Source: Bin5 sp022821545
GTDB lineage: Bacteria; Chloroflexota; Anaerolineae; Caldilineales; Caldilineaceae
DNA: 64,000 bases
NCBI GenBank assembly: GCA_963664085.2
Contig: CAXXLO010000002.1
Location: forward strand, 5,146,001-5,210,000
Direction of reading: 5' to 3'
Of the stretch, positions 1 through 8,954 are shown in pieces; within the stretch, counting starts at the first letter, position 1, and every line of letters begins with the position of its first letter. The notes beneath the pieces were generated by a model. The model ran no database searches. It was given only the letters and a program-made list of their open reading frames with translations, and was not told the DNA's origin. Position numbers and translations under genes: made by a program.

Positions 1-41
1 AGCCCGTCGACAGCGCCGACGACCACTGGCGCAAGGAGTAA
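1..41 (+). CDS. 3' end of an upstream gene (partial)
   Basis: Read from base 3, the frame gives PVDSADDHWRKE followed by TAA at 39-41, so a plus-strand gene probably ends here and starts outside the window. Only 12 codons are visible, too few to name a family. The next gene starts about 50 bases downstream on the same strand, so the two may share a transcript. Neither of the other plus frames stops within these 41 bases, so the choice of frame rests only on the position of the stop. Confidence 0.35.
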   Translation, partial: PVDSADDHWRKE

Positions 42-92
42 CCTTCACCCCTACGCGCCGCACTTGCACGCAACATAGGAGGACAGTTGACT

Positions 93-989
93 ATGACAGT
101 TGGATATGGCGACTTCCGCTACGAACTGGACGACTCCTGGCCGTCAGTGCCCGAAGGCTGGTCGCTCGGTTCTGTGCCCGACGTGGCGATCGATTCCCGC
201 GACCGCGTCTTCGTCTTCTGCCGCCACAAACACCCCGTCGTCGCCTTTGAGGCCGAAACCGGGAAATTCATAACATCCTGGGGCGAGGGAGAGTTCACCG
301 AGCCGCACGGAATCTTCATCGACGCCGAAGACCACGTATGGGTCACAGACCGCCAGGAGCACGTCGTCACCAAGCACACCCAGCACGGCGAGAAGCTGCT
401 TGAGCTGGGCCGCCGCGGCTGGGCCATGATGACGGTGACGCCCTACGGCACCACCCTGGACCCGCCCTTCAACATGCCGGCCGGCGTGGCCATCTCCAGC
501 GACGGCAGCATCTTCACCGCTGACGGCTACGGCAACCGCCAGGTCCACCGCTTCACCGCAGAGGGCGAGCTGGAAATCTCCTGGGGGACCTCCGGCATAG
601 AGCCGGGCCAGTTCGCCCTCGTACACAACATCGGCATCGACACGCAGGACCGGGTCCTGATCTGTGATCGGGAGTCCAGCCGCATCCAGTTCTTCGACCG
701 CGAAGGCGAATTCATCACGATGTGGGAAGACGTGAACGGCCCCGGCGACGTCTACTGTAGCCCCGACCAGCTGGTCTACGTGGCCGAGCAGGGCGGCTCG
801 TTGGGCAAAGGGCCCGCGCCGATCGGCGTCTCGATCTTCCACGAATCGGGCGAGCTCGTCGGCCGTTTCCGCGGCGAGGAAACCGGCCTGTCGATGCCGC
901 ACGGCATCTGGTGCGACTCGAAGGGAAACATCTTTGTGGCGGAGCTGGGAACCGAAGGCAACAAGGCCCGCAAGTTCGTCAAAGTTTAG
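93..989 (+). CDS. NHL-repeat beta-propeller protein
   Basis: This 298-residue protein is made of repeated units of the NHL/six-bladed propeller type. Each unit has a G(I/V)AID..D.(V/I)(F/W)V.D core: near residues 70, 130, 175 and 270 one reads PHGIFIDAEDHVWVTD, PAGVAISSDG, HNIGIDTQDRVLICD and PHGIWCDSKGNIFVAE. Such propellers bind ligands or act as lyase-like scaffolds; the substrate cannot be told from sequence. No signal peptide or membrane segment is visible, so it is probably cytoplasmic. AGGAGGA at 77-83 fits the ATG at 93 (9-base spacing) better than the in-frame TTG at 87. It is followed after about 100 bases by a family 5 transporter operon, and a role in processing the imported compound is a guess from position only. 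Confidence 0.8.
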   Translation: MTVGYGDFRYELDDSWPSVPEGWSLGSVPDVAIDSRDRVFVFCRHKHPVVAFEAETGKFITSWGEGEFTEPHGIFIDAEDHVWVTDRQEHVVTKHTQHGEKLLELGRRGWAMMTVTPYGTTLDPPFNMPAGVAISSDGSIFTADGYGNRQVHRFTAEGELEISWGTSGIEPGQFALVHNIGIDTQDRVLICDRESSRIQFFDREGEFITMWEDVNGPGDVYCSPDQLVYVAEQGGSLGKGPAPIGVSIFHESGELVGRFRGEETGLSMPHGIWCDSKGNIFVAELGTEGNKARKFVKV

Positions 990-1089
990 CGGGGAAAACG
1001 CATACGCATCTCTCCAGACGATAAACCAGAGGCAAATCCATCCAGTTGACCCCCAGAAGTTCTCTCATTTCCACAAAGGAGGGAAAGAG

Positions 1090-1967
1090 ATGAAATAGAC
1101 CAAGTTTTCGTGGCTGTTGGGAATCGTGATGGTTGTAGCCCTTGTGATCTCGGCCTGTGGCGCCCCAGCCGCGCAAGAAGCCCCGGCAGAGGAGGCCGCC
1201 GCCCCCGCAGCCGCCGAGGAAGAGGCCGCCGGACCGGCCGAACTGCCCCAGATCGTCCCGATCGAAGGGCCGGAAGTGATCCTCGACCCGGCCATGTTCC
1301 CCACAGAGTTCAGTGAAGCGCCGATGCTGGCCGAGATGGTGGCCGCTGGCGACCTGCCGCCGGTAGCGGAGCGGCTGCCCGATCCCGAAGACATCTACGT
1401 CATCAAGCCGCTGAATGAGATCGGCAAGTACGGCGGCACGTGGCGGCGCGGCTTCACCGGGCCCGCCGACGGCGAGAACCTGATGCTCATCAACTCCTCG
1501 TCCCGTCTGCTCACCTGGGACTACTCGGCCTCCAGGATCATCCCCAGCCTGATCAAACACTGGGAGATCAACGAGGACCACACCACCTACACGCTCCATC
1601 TACGCCGCGGCGCCAAGTGGTCTGACGGCCACCCCTTCACCGCCGATGACATCCTCTTCTGGTACGAGGATGTCGCGCTGAACGAGGAGATCTGGCCCAC
1701 CCCGCCCACTGAGATGGTAATCGGCGGCGAAGTCGGCCTGCTGGAAAAGATCGACGACTTCACGGTGCGCTGGACATTCTCCTCCCCTTATCCGCTGTTC
1801 CTGGACATCCTCGCCGGTGACAACGTTGTCGGCGTCGGCCCGGACACGCAGGGCGGATCAAACGGCGGCGGTTACATGGCCAAGCATTACATGAGCCAGT
1901 TCCTGCCCGCGTACTCCTCCGAAGCCGAAGGGACGGCCATGGCCGAGGCCGAAGGTTTCGACAGCTA
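1090..1967 (+). pseudogene. ABC transporter substrate-binding protein (family 5), 5' part, broken
   Basis: This is the N-terminal half of a large extracellular binding protein of the peptide/nickel (SBP_bac_5) family. The natural start is ATG 1090, six bases after AAAGGAGGG, and it reads ATG AAA TAG: a stop at codon 3. After the stop the frame continues as a lipoprotein signal (hydrophobic stretch ending VISAC), an Ala/Glu-rich linker and the family core (KHWEINEDHTTYTLHLRRGA, then KWSDGHPFTADDI). An IS element enters at 1968. Joining the two halves across one copy of the TA target keeps the frame but gives a second TAG codon, where FDS-x-LEMF suggests an original Trp. Weak in-frame starts (TTG 1117, GTG 1126) would shorten the signal and could not rescue the second stop. 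Confidence 0.85.
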
Positions 1968-3171
1968 ATGTAAGTTCAATTTGAGACTAAGAGTTTTTCG
2001 TATTCTGGGTCGAGTTCAAATTTAGGCCATAGACGAGTTACGACCTGGTAGGGATGGGCATTGATACGGTCGATGAAAGCTTTGCAGGCATCGAAGAGGT
2101 GACGCATGGATGGATAGCAGTGGTTGCGTGTGACCTCTTCACGCATCCAGCGCCAGAGATTTTCAATCGGATTGAGGTCGGGACTATAGGCAGGCAGGGG
2201 GATGAGAGTGAAGCCGAGTTTGGAGGCGGCAGCCTGAACGGACTTGGCTCGATGCCAAGTGGCGCCGTCCCAGATGATTACGACAGTGGCCGGTTGCTCA
2301 TCGAGCCATTCAGCGATGCGCTGCAAGAACTGAATCGTATGCTCTTTGTTGCAGTTGCCCTCATTCCAGATGAAACACTGTCCGGCGCAGAAATCGTAAG
2401 CGCCGTACCAGTTAATGCGATCGGAGAGCGGAGCAGAGTCACTCATACGCCAAGCAATCTTGTTCTTTGCCGTCCAGGTGTAGCCCAAGTCCATGTCGCG
2501 GTGGATGTGGGCTTCATCGATGTAGACCAAACGGATCGTCTGGCGGCAGAATTGCTCATACAACTTTTGAAAGCGTGCCATAAAGGCCGCACGTTTCTGT
2601 GCGTCGGCTTTCTTGAGCACTTTCTGGCATCTCTTCCAACGTAACTGCGCTGCTCGCAGTATCCTGTGCAGCGTGCTGCGTGAAAGAACACAATACATGA
2701 CCTGTTTGAGCCAGCGCTGCAGCTTTTTCAACGTCCAAGTATGACCGGGCAGTCCATGCGCAACAGGTTCTGTCTCGCAGATAACGCTCACGAGTTGCTT
2801 GACCTGCTCTGGGCTAAAAAAGGACGACGTCCTCCCGTATGACGATAGAACACAGCCTCGGGTCCCAGTCGATTGTAGACATGTACCCATCTGAGGACTG
2901 TCTCCTTGGTGCGTCCGCTTGCGCGTGCCCAGGCACAGGCATTCGTTCGCTTATCTGCAATCATATACAGTGCCAAAAAGCGTTCTCGGCTGCGTGCATC
3001 TTTGGCTTCCACCGACAAGACGCGCAGGTCAGCCACAGTCTGACCCCATCTCTCCATATCCGGACGAACCATCTTGACTTCCTTTCCTTACTATGTTCAT
3101 GTCTGTCAGATGGTTCTACCACAACTCCACTACCCTTGACCAATACTCTTGATCTCATTTGGGATCTACAT
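1968..3171 (-). mobile_element. IS630-type insertion sequence, 1204 bp
   Basis: The element is bounded by a TA duplication (1966-1967 and 3172-3173), the hallmark of the IS630/Tc1/mariner superfamily. Its ends are imperfect inverted repeats of about 26 bp: inward from 1968 it reads ATGTAAGTTCAATTTGAGAC, and the complement inward from 3171 reads ATGTAGATCCCAAATGAGAT; both then continue into an AAGAG match. The rebuilt empty site is CAGCTAGCTG, a palindrome centred on CTAG, a typical IS630-type target. It carries one transposase gene in two overlapping frames and has split a binding-protein gene. The intact ends and complete reading frames suggest a recent insertion. Confidence 0.9.
1976..3072 (-). 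CDS. IS630-family transposase, two frames joined by a -1 frameshift
   Basis: The upstream frame (3072 to 2788, 94 aa) encodes the helix-turn-helix part. The downstream frame (2890 to 1976) encodes the catalytic domain, with LVYIDEAHIHRD, VVIIWDGATWHRAK and the signature PAYSPDLNPIENLW. The last two acidic residues are 34 residues apart, giving the DD34E triad of IS630. The frames overlap at a TTTTTTA run (minus strand; plus 2815-2821). Slipping one base back there joins GGRRPF directly to FSPEQV and gives a single protein of about 365 residues, the normal size. T_TTT_TTA is a classic programmed -1 slippery heptamer, so the split is probably functional rather than damage. A simple one-base deletion cannot be excluded. 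Confidence 0.85.
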
Positions 3172-4380
3172 TAGCTGGAGATGTTCACCTACAAGGGCTA
3201 CCTGCCGCAAAACCCCGACCTGCCGACGATGGGGCCGTGGAAGACGGTTACGCCGGTCAATGAAGCAATCTGGTCCGAGGTCCGCAACCCCTACTACTGG
3301 GCCGTCGACACAGAGGGCAACCAGCTCCCCTACATCGACGAGATCGTGGTTACGCTGGCGCAGGATCGCGAGGTGCTGGTGCTGCGAGCCATCGCCGGCG
3401 AGTATGACCACCAAGCCCGCCACATCTCAATTTCAGCCCTTCCGGTCTTCTTGGAAAACATGGAGGAGGGCAACTACCGGATCGACATGGGCCGGGCCTT
3501 TTACCACAACAACGTTGTGAGCTTCAATCACAGCTACGACGGCGACGCTGAGATCCAGAAGTGGATCCAGAACCGCGATTTCCGCCGCGCGCTATCGATG
3601 GGAATCCGGCGCGATCAGATAAACGAGGCCATCTTCCTCGGTCTGGGCATGCCTGGCTCGGCCATGATTGCCGCCAGCCTGCCTTCGACGCCGGGTGAGG
3701 AGTACGTGACCAAGTGGGCCACCTATGACCCTGACCAGGCCAACGCGCTGCTGGATTCGATCGGGCTTGACGCCAAGGACGACGATGGCTGGCGTCTGCG
3801 CACCGACGGCTCCGGTGAGCGCCTGCGCATCGAACTTGCCGCTGCCGCCGCCATCGGGTGGGACTGGGACGGCATGTTCGAAATGATCAAGGACCACTGG
3901 ACTGCCATTGGCATCTGGGCCGACCTCAAGATCCAGGAACGCAGCCTCTTCGAAACCGAATCACGCGCCAACAATCATCAACTCGCAGTCTGGTCGAACG
4001 GCGGCTCTTCGGCTCTCTGGCTCTATCCGCGTCACGTTCTGCCGGTGAATCTTGTCGAAGCCTACATGGGCCCCGACATCGCTCGCTGGTACAACAGTAA
4101 CGGCGAGGAAGGCATGGCGCCGCCCTATCCCGAAATGGAGCGAGCGCTCGATCTGTTCCGCCAGGGCTACAGCGTTGGCAGCGAAGAACGCAACAAACTC
4201 GCCCAGGAGATCTGGTCGCTCGTCATCGATGAGGTCTGGCAGATCGGCACAGTCGGCCAGGGCGCCGGCATCGCCATCACCAGCAACAACATGGGCAATG
4301 TCCCGCGCAGGCAGTGTCCGGCGCAGCACTGCCGCACGCCCGCAACCAGCCATCCACCCACCTACTACTTTATCGAGTAG
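3172..4380 (+). pseudogene. ABC transporter substrate-binding protein (family 5), 3' part
   Basis: This is the C-terminal 400 or so codons of the gene that starts at 1090, separated from it by the IS element. It begins in frame right after the TA duplication (CTG GAG ATG at 3175) and includes the family 5 C-lobe: a helical stretch (RRALSMGIRRDQINEAIFLG), the WKIQ-like sheet (ADLKIQERS) and the typical ending NNMGNVP...QHCRTP..SHP. Both parts total about 680 residues, normal for the large family 5 proteins, so nothing but the insertion seems missing. ATG 3181 has no ribosome-binding site and no export signal follows, so this half cannot work alone. The transport genes downstream therefore lack a working cognate binding protein. 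Confidence 0.85.
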
Positions 4381-4428
4381 TTACTTCAAGTAGCAGTTAC
4401 TCTAAGGAGTAGTCTGGTCTGAAACTCA

Positions 4429-4465
4429 GGCCTGTGGTCAGGGGTCGCCCCCCTGGCCGCAGGCC
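4429..4465 (+). promoter_or_regulatory. RNA hairpin between binding-protein and permease genes
   Basis: A 16-base arm (4429-4444, GGCCTGTGGTCAGGGG) pairs with 4450-4465 across a 5-base loop, with only two G-U wobbles. No T-run follows, so it is not a simple terminator. It lies 20 bases before the permease start. Similar hairpins lie at three other binding-protein/permease junctions in this window. They may protect the 3' end of the binding-protein message or lower permease expression. Confidence 0.7.
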
Positions 4466-4485
4466 CATGACAGCCGGAGCGCCCT

Positions 4486-5478
4486 ATGCTCGCCTACGCA
4501 GCCCGCCGACTCGTCCTCGCCATCTTCACCCTGTGGACGGTCACGGTGCTCTCGTTTGTCATCATCCAGTTGCCGCCCGGCGACTTTGTCGACGCCTACA
4601 TGGCCCAGTTGTCTGCCACGCAGTCCAACGTCTCAGAGCAGCACTTCGAGTCCCTGCGCCGCCAGTACGCGCTCGACAGACCGATGCACGAGCAGTACCT
4701 CAAGTGGATGAGCGGGGTCTTCAGGGGCGACTTCGGTACCTCGATGATGTGGCGCAAGTCAGTGCTCGACGTGATTGGCGACCGCCTCGCCATGACCATG
4801 GTCCTCTCACTGGGCGCGATTGTTTTGACCTGGGCCATCGCCATGCCGATTGGCATCTACTCGGCCGTGCGCCAGTACTCGATCGGCGACTACGTCTTCA
4901 CCTTTATTGGGTTCATCGGACTGGGGGTGCCCAGCTTCCTCCTCGCCCTTACACTGATGTATTTCGGTTTCACCCTCTTCGACTCGGACATCGGCGGGCT
5001 CTTCTCCCCCGAATACCAGTTGGAGCCGTGGAGTTGGGGCAAAGTGAAGGACCTGCTCTATCATCTTCCCCTGCCCGCCATCATCATCGGCCTGAGCGGG
5101 ACCGCTGAACTGATCCGCGTTATGCGCGCCAACTTGCTGGATGAACTGCGCAAACCCTACGTCATCACTGCCCGCGCCGCCGGCATGTCGGAACGCAGTC
5201 TCGTACTCAAATACCCGGTGCGCGTGGCCCTCAACCCGTTCGCCAGCACCGTCGGCTATCTCCTGCCCTATATCCTGTCGGGCAGCGTTATCGTCTCCGT
5301 CGTCCTGAGCCTGCCCACGCTTGGCCCGCTGCTCCTGGGCTCCCTCATCGCCCAGGACATGTTCCTGGCAGGGACTATCGTCATGATGCTCGGCGCCCTG
5401 ACCGTCATCGGCACATTTCTATCTGACCTGCTGCTGATGTGGATCGACCCGCGCATCCGTTTTGGCATGGTTCAGTAA
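4486..5478 (+). CDS. Peptide-type ABC transporter permease (DppB/OppB family)
   Basis: This 330-residue inner-membrane protein has the DppB layout: an N-terminal membrane helix (YAARRLVLAIFTLWTVTVLS), an extracellular segment containing LRRQYALDRPMHEQYLKW, then five more hydrophobic helices. The cytoplasmic loop before the last helices carries the EAA-type contact to the ATPases (ARAAGMSERSLVLKYPVR). The ending WIDPRIRFG is typical of DppB. It pairs with the DppC-type permease that starts 72 bases downstream and with the ATPases beyond. It should import a peptide-like or amine-like solute, but the cognate binding protein upstream is disrupted. Confidence 0.9.
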   Translation: MLAYAARRLVLAIFTLWTVTVLSFVIIQLPPGDFVDAYMAQLSATQSNVSEQHFESLRRQYALDRPMHEQYLKWMSGVFRGDFGTSMMWRKSVLDVIGDRLAMTMVLSLGAIVLTWAIAMPIGIYSAVRQYSIGDYVFTFIGFIGLGVPSFLLALTLMYFGFTLFDSDIGGLFSPEYQLEPWSWGKVKDLLYHLPLPAIIIGLSGTAELIRVMRANLLDELRKPYVITARAAGMSERSLVLKYPVRVALNPFASTVGYLLPYILSGSVIVSVVLSLPTLGPLLLGSLIAQDMFLAGTIVMMLGALTVIGTFLSDLLLMWIDPRIRFGMVQ

Positions 5479-5549
5479 CTGAAAACAATAGCGCGTGCCG
5501 GGGGGCCGGTTCCCTCCCGCCCGCATGTGCCGCGCATCACAGGTGAACT

Positions 5550-6668
5550 GTGGCCGAAGAACACACAATTGCCGACGGCGAAGAACGCATCTTCGTTGCC
5601 GGACAGATGCAACTGATGTGGTGGCGATTCCGCAAGCACCGCGTGGCCGTGGCGGCTACCTTTGTCGTCGTCGCCTTCTATCTCGTCGTGCTGGGCGCCG
5701 ACTTCCTGGCCTACACCAATCCCAACACGACCGAGGCATACCGATCCCTGATGCCGCCCCAACCGATTCGCTTCTTTGACAACGGCAAGTTCAGCCCGCA
5801 TGTCTACGCCGTAGCCGGCAAGCGGGATCTGAAGACCTTCAAACGCGTCTACGTTGCCGACCCCGATCAGAAGCTGCCCGTGCGCCTATTTGTACGCGGC
5901 TACAAGTACAAGCTGCTCGGCTTTATCCCTACCAATCGCCATCTGATCGGCGTCGAGGGCGCTACGGCCGCGGAATCACTCTTCCTGCTTGGCACGGATG
6001 AGAAAGGGCGCGATGTATGGTCGCGCATGATGGTCGCGACACGCACTTCGCTCACAATAGGCCTGGTGGCGGTAGCGCTTAGCCTCGTGCTCGGCGTGCT
6101 GCTGGGCGGGATTTCCGGCTTCTACGGCGGTCCGATCGACTCCGCTATCCAGCGCCTCATCGAGATATTGCGTTCGATTCCCACCATCCCGCTTTGGATG
6201 GGGATGGCGGCCGCCTTTCCCAGGGAGTGGAGCGTCGAGCAGATCTACTTTGCCATCACCATTGTCATCGCCTTGCGCGGCTGGACAGGGCTGGCGCGCG
6301 AGGTGCGCGGCCGCTTTCTCTCGCTGCGCGAGGAGGACTTTGTAACGGCCGCGGATTTGGCCGGTTGCAGCCGCAGGCGCATCATTTTCCGGCACATGAT
6401 TCCCTCATTCCAGAGCCATATCATCGCCGCCGCCACTCTGTCCGTCCCGGCCATGATCCTGGCGGAGACGGCGTTGAGCTATCTGGGATTGGGGCTGCGC
6501 CCACCGGCCATCAACTGGGGCGTCATGCTTCAACAGGCGCAGAACGTCGAGGCCGTCGCGCTATCGCCCTGGCTTCTGATCTCTGCCGTCCCCGTGATCG
6601 TTGTGACCCTGGCATTCAACTTCATGGGAGACGGTCTGCGGGACGCTGCCGACCCCTATGGCGTCTGA
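5550..6668 (+). CDS. Peptide-type ABC transporter permease (DppC/OppC family)
   Basis: This is the second permease of the first family 5 transporter, 372 residues. The GTG start at 5550 follows AGGTGA. An N-terminal helix (VAVAATFVVVAFYLVVLGAD) is followed by a long periplasmic stretch of about 130 residues that ends in FLLGTDEKGRDVWSRM, the DppC signature; five more helices follow. The EAA loop reads DLAGCSRRRIIFRHMIP, and the family ending is FNFMGDGLRDAADP. It is about 70 residues longer than the DppC-type protein at 10006-10911; the extra length is in the first periplasmic segment. Its last 11 bases overlap the start of the first ATPase gene, so translation is probably coupled. Confidence 0.9.
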   Translation: MAEEHTIADGEERIFVAGQMQLMWWRFRKHRVAVAATFVVVAFYLVVLGADFLAYTNPNTTEAYRSLMPPQPIRFFDNGKFSPHVYAVAGKRDLKTFKRVYVADPDQKLPVRLFVRGYKYKLLGFIPTNRHLIGVEGATAAESLFLLGTDEKGRDVWSRMMVATRTSLTIGLVAVALSLVLGVLLGGISGFYGGPIDSAIQRLIEILRSIPTIPLWMGMAAAFPREWSVEQIYFAITIVIALRGWTGLAREVRGRFLSLREEDFVTAADLAGCSRRRIIFRHMIPSFQSHIIAAATLSVPAMILAETALSYLGLGLRPPAINWGVMLQQAQNVEAVALSPWLLISAVPVIVVTLAFNFMGDGLRDAADPYGV

Positions 6669-7746
6669 GAAGGAAAACTTTCGCGAATGCCCTCCACCCC
6701 CCGCTGAATTCATGCAAGATGACCGCCAGCCGATCCTGTCGGTACGCAATCTGAAAACGAGCTTCTTCACCGACGAAGGCATCGTCCGCGCCGTAGACGG
6801 CGCCAGCTTCGACGTTCACCTCGGCCAGACGCTCGGCATCGTCGGCGAGAGCGGCTGCGGCAAGAGTGTTACCGCGCTCTCCATTCTCGGCATCGTGCCC
6901 CGTCCCGGCCGCATCGTCGAAGGGGAAATCCTGCTGCGCCGCGAACCCGAAGACGGCCAGGCGCACGAGATCGCGCTGACCTCGCTTGGCGACGGCAGCA
7001 GGGAGATGCGTTCGATTCGCGGCGCCGAGATCGCGCTTGTCTTTCAGGAGCCGATGACCTCGCTCAGCCCCGTTCATACCATCGGCAACCAGATCATCGG
7101 CGCCGCCCGCCTGCACCGCAATCTCACCAGGCGGGAAGCCGGCGAGTTGGCGGTCGAGTTGCTCAGCCTGGTAGGCATCCCTCGCGCCGAGGCGGCCATT
7201 GACGCCTATCCATTCCAACTTAGCGGCGGCTTGCGCCAGCGCGCTCTGATCGCGCTCGCCCTTTCCTGCGAACCCAGGATTCTCATTGCCGACGAACCGA
7301 CGACCGCCCTGGACGTGACCACACAGGCGCAGATTCTCGATCTGCTGCGCTCCCTCCAGGAACAAAATGGGATGGCCATCATGCTGATCACCCACGACAT
7401 GGGCGTGATCGCGGAGATGGCCGATCAAGTGGTGGTGATGTACCTGGGCCGGGTGGTGGAGGAAGGCCCCGTAGAAACGGTCTTTGGCGATTCGAAACAT
7501 CCCTATACGCAGTCGCTGCTGCGCTCGATCCCCAGCATCCACTCCACGCCCAAAGTGCAGCTGCCCACAATCACCGGGACCATCCCCCACCCCTATAACC
7601 GCCCGGCCGGGTGCCCTTTCCACCCCCGCTGCCCGGACGTAATCCCGGGCGTCTGCGACAAGCACGAACCTGAGTTGCATTCGGTTGGAGATGAGCATCT
7701 GGCGAGCTGTTTCCTCTATCATCCGGCGCCGGAAACCGGCTCGTAG
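6658..7746 (+). CDS. Peptide-type ABC transporter ATPase (DppD/OppD family)
   Basis: This ATPase has all the motifs: Walker A GESGCGKS near residue 62, Q-loop FQEPMTSLSP, signature LSGGLRQR (usually LSGGMRQR), Walker B ILIADEPTTALD and the switch His in ITHDMG. The C-terminus carries the oligopeptide-type extension with GCPFHPRCP..., a cysteine motif that in some family members binds an iron-sulfur cluster. The start at 6658 overlaps the end of the upstream permease; ATG 6712 is an alternative that would begin MQDDRQPILSV. It should act as a heterodimer with the next gene product. Confidence 0.9.
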   Translation: MASEKENFRECPPPPAEFMQDDRQPILSVRNLKTSFFTDEGIVRAVDGASFDVHLGQTLGIVGESGCGKSVTALSILGIVPRPGRIVEGEILLRREPEDGQAHEIALTSLGDGSREMRSIRGAEIALVFQEPMTSLSPVHTIGNQIIGAARLHRNLTRREAGELAVELLSLVGIPRAEAAIDAYPFQLSGGLRQRALIALALSCEPRILIADEPTTALDVTTQAQILDLLRSLQEQNGMAIMLITHDMGVIAEMADQVVVMYLGRVVEEGPVETVFGDSKHPYTQSLLRSIPSIHSTPKVQLPTITGTIPHPYNRPAGCPFHPRCPDVIPGVCDKHEPELHSVGDEHLASCFLYHPAPETGS

Positions 7747-7798
7747 CGGTCTTATCCGAAATCTGGTCAACGGTTTCAGTCCGTAAACGATTGGCAAA

Positions 7799-8842
7799 AT
7801 GGAAGGCAATCAGTTGCTGCTGGAGGTCAAAAGACTACAGAAATTCTTTCCGATTCGGAAGGGCTTCTGGCAGCGCGCAGTGGGACAGGTCCGCGCGGTT
7901 GACGGCATTGACTTCCACGTTTACAAGGGAGAAACCTTCGGCATCGTAGGAGAGAGCGGCTGCGGCAAGACAACCGCCTCCCGCTGCATCGTGCGCGCGC
8001 TTCAGCCTACCGCAGGCGAGATCCTCTTCCGGACCGATGACGGCGCGATGATTGATGTCGCCAATCTGTCCAGGGACGAACTGCAGCCCCTTCGCCGCCA
8101 AATGCAGATGATCTTCCAGGACCCCTTCTCATCGTTGAACCCGCGCATGACCCTGTTCGACATAATTGGCGAGCCCCTACTCGTCAATGGGATGGCAGAT
8201 CGCAAGCAACGTATCGAGCGCGTGGAGGAGTTGCTTGGGCTTGTCGGACTGCGGCCCGAATTCCTGCAACGCTTCCCCCACGCCTTCAGCGGGGGCCAGC
8301 GCCAGCGAATCGGCATCGCCCGCGCTCTCGCCCTCAACCCGAGCCTGATTGTTGCCGACGAGCCGGTATCTGCCCTCGATGTATCGGTGCAGGCGCAGAT
8401 ACTAAACCTGCTGCTGGAGCTGCAGGAGCGCCTCGGCCTCACCTACCTCTTCGTGGCCCACGACCTCAGCGTCGTCAAGCACATCTGCGACCGTGTCGCC
8501 GTCATGTATGTCGGGCGCGTCGTCGAGACCGCCGAAACGCAGCAGCTCTTCGAATCACCCAAACACCCCTACACCGAAGCCCTGCTCTCCGCCGTTCCGC
8601 AGCCGGACCCGACCCTCCGTTCGCAGAGAATCATCCTCGAGGGCGAAGTAGCCGACCCCGCCAACCCGCCGTCCGGCTGCTATTTCCATCCCCGTTGCCG
8701 CTACGCCGTCGACCTCTGCCGCGAACAGACCCCTGAACTGGAGGAAGTAGAGCCAGGTCACGCGGTAAGCTGCCACCGCGCCCTCGAACTGGACCTCGCC
8801 GGCACCCTGGACGCGCCCATTCCCCAGACCGCTCACTCGTAG
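7799..8842 (+). CDS. Peptide-type ABC transporter ATPase (DppF/OppF family)
   Basis: This 347-residue ATPase is the partner of the DppD-type protein upstream. It has Walker A GESGCGKTT, Q-loop FQDPFSSLNPRM, signature FSGGQRQRIGIARAL, Walker B LIVADEPVSALD and switch AHDLS. The ending contains the oligopeptide extension GCYFHPRCRYA. No clear ribosome-binding site precedes the ATG. It is the last gene of the first operon and faces the minus-strand epimerase gene that ends at 8955. The second family 5 transporter at 10006-13583 has no ATPase, so this pair could power both; that is an inference. Confidence 0.9.
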   Translation: MEGNQLLLEVKRLQKFFPIRKGFWQRAVGQVRAVDGIDFHVYKGETFGIVGESGCGKTTASRCIVRALQPTAGEILFRTDDGAMIDVANLSRDELQPLRRQMQMIFQDPFSSLNPRMTLFDIIGEPLLVNGMADRKQRIERVEELLGLVGLRPEFLQRFPHAFSGGQRQRIGIARALALNPSLIVADEPVSALDVSVQAQILNLLLELQERLGLTYLFVAHDLSVVKHICDRVAVMYVGRVVETAETQQLFESPKHPYTEALLSAVPQPDPTLRSQRIILEGEVADPANPPSGCYFHPRCRYAVDLCREQTPELEEVEPGHAVSCHRALELDLAGTLDAPIPQTAHS

Positions 8843-8954
8843 CCCCAGGAATGTAAGTCTTCAGTTTGACATAGTTGAATTCTGGTCGGCAGGTATCGCC
8901 TCACCGACGAGAGATTAGGAGCGGGGCTTTGTCTCGTGTCGCAGTACCAATTGC

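Noticed and set aside
1096..1098. Recoding of TAG as an amino acid, because two TAG codons lie in one gene
   Set aside because: Many other genes here end with TAG (for example at 989, 4380, 7746, 8842, 62671 by position), so TAG is a normal stop. A degenerate pseudogene is simpler.
2054..2644. A plus-strand reading frame of 196 codons inside the IS element
   Set aside because: It is antisense to the DDE catalytic domain and has no start signal.
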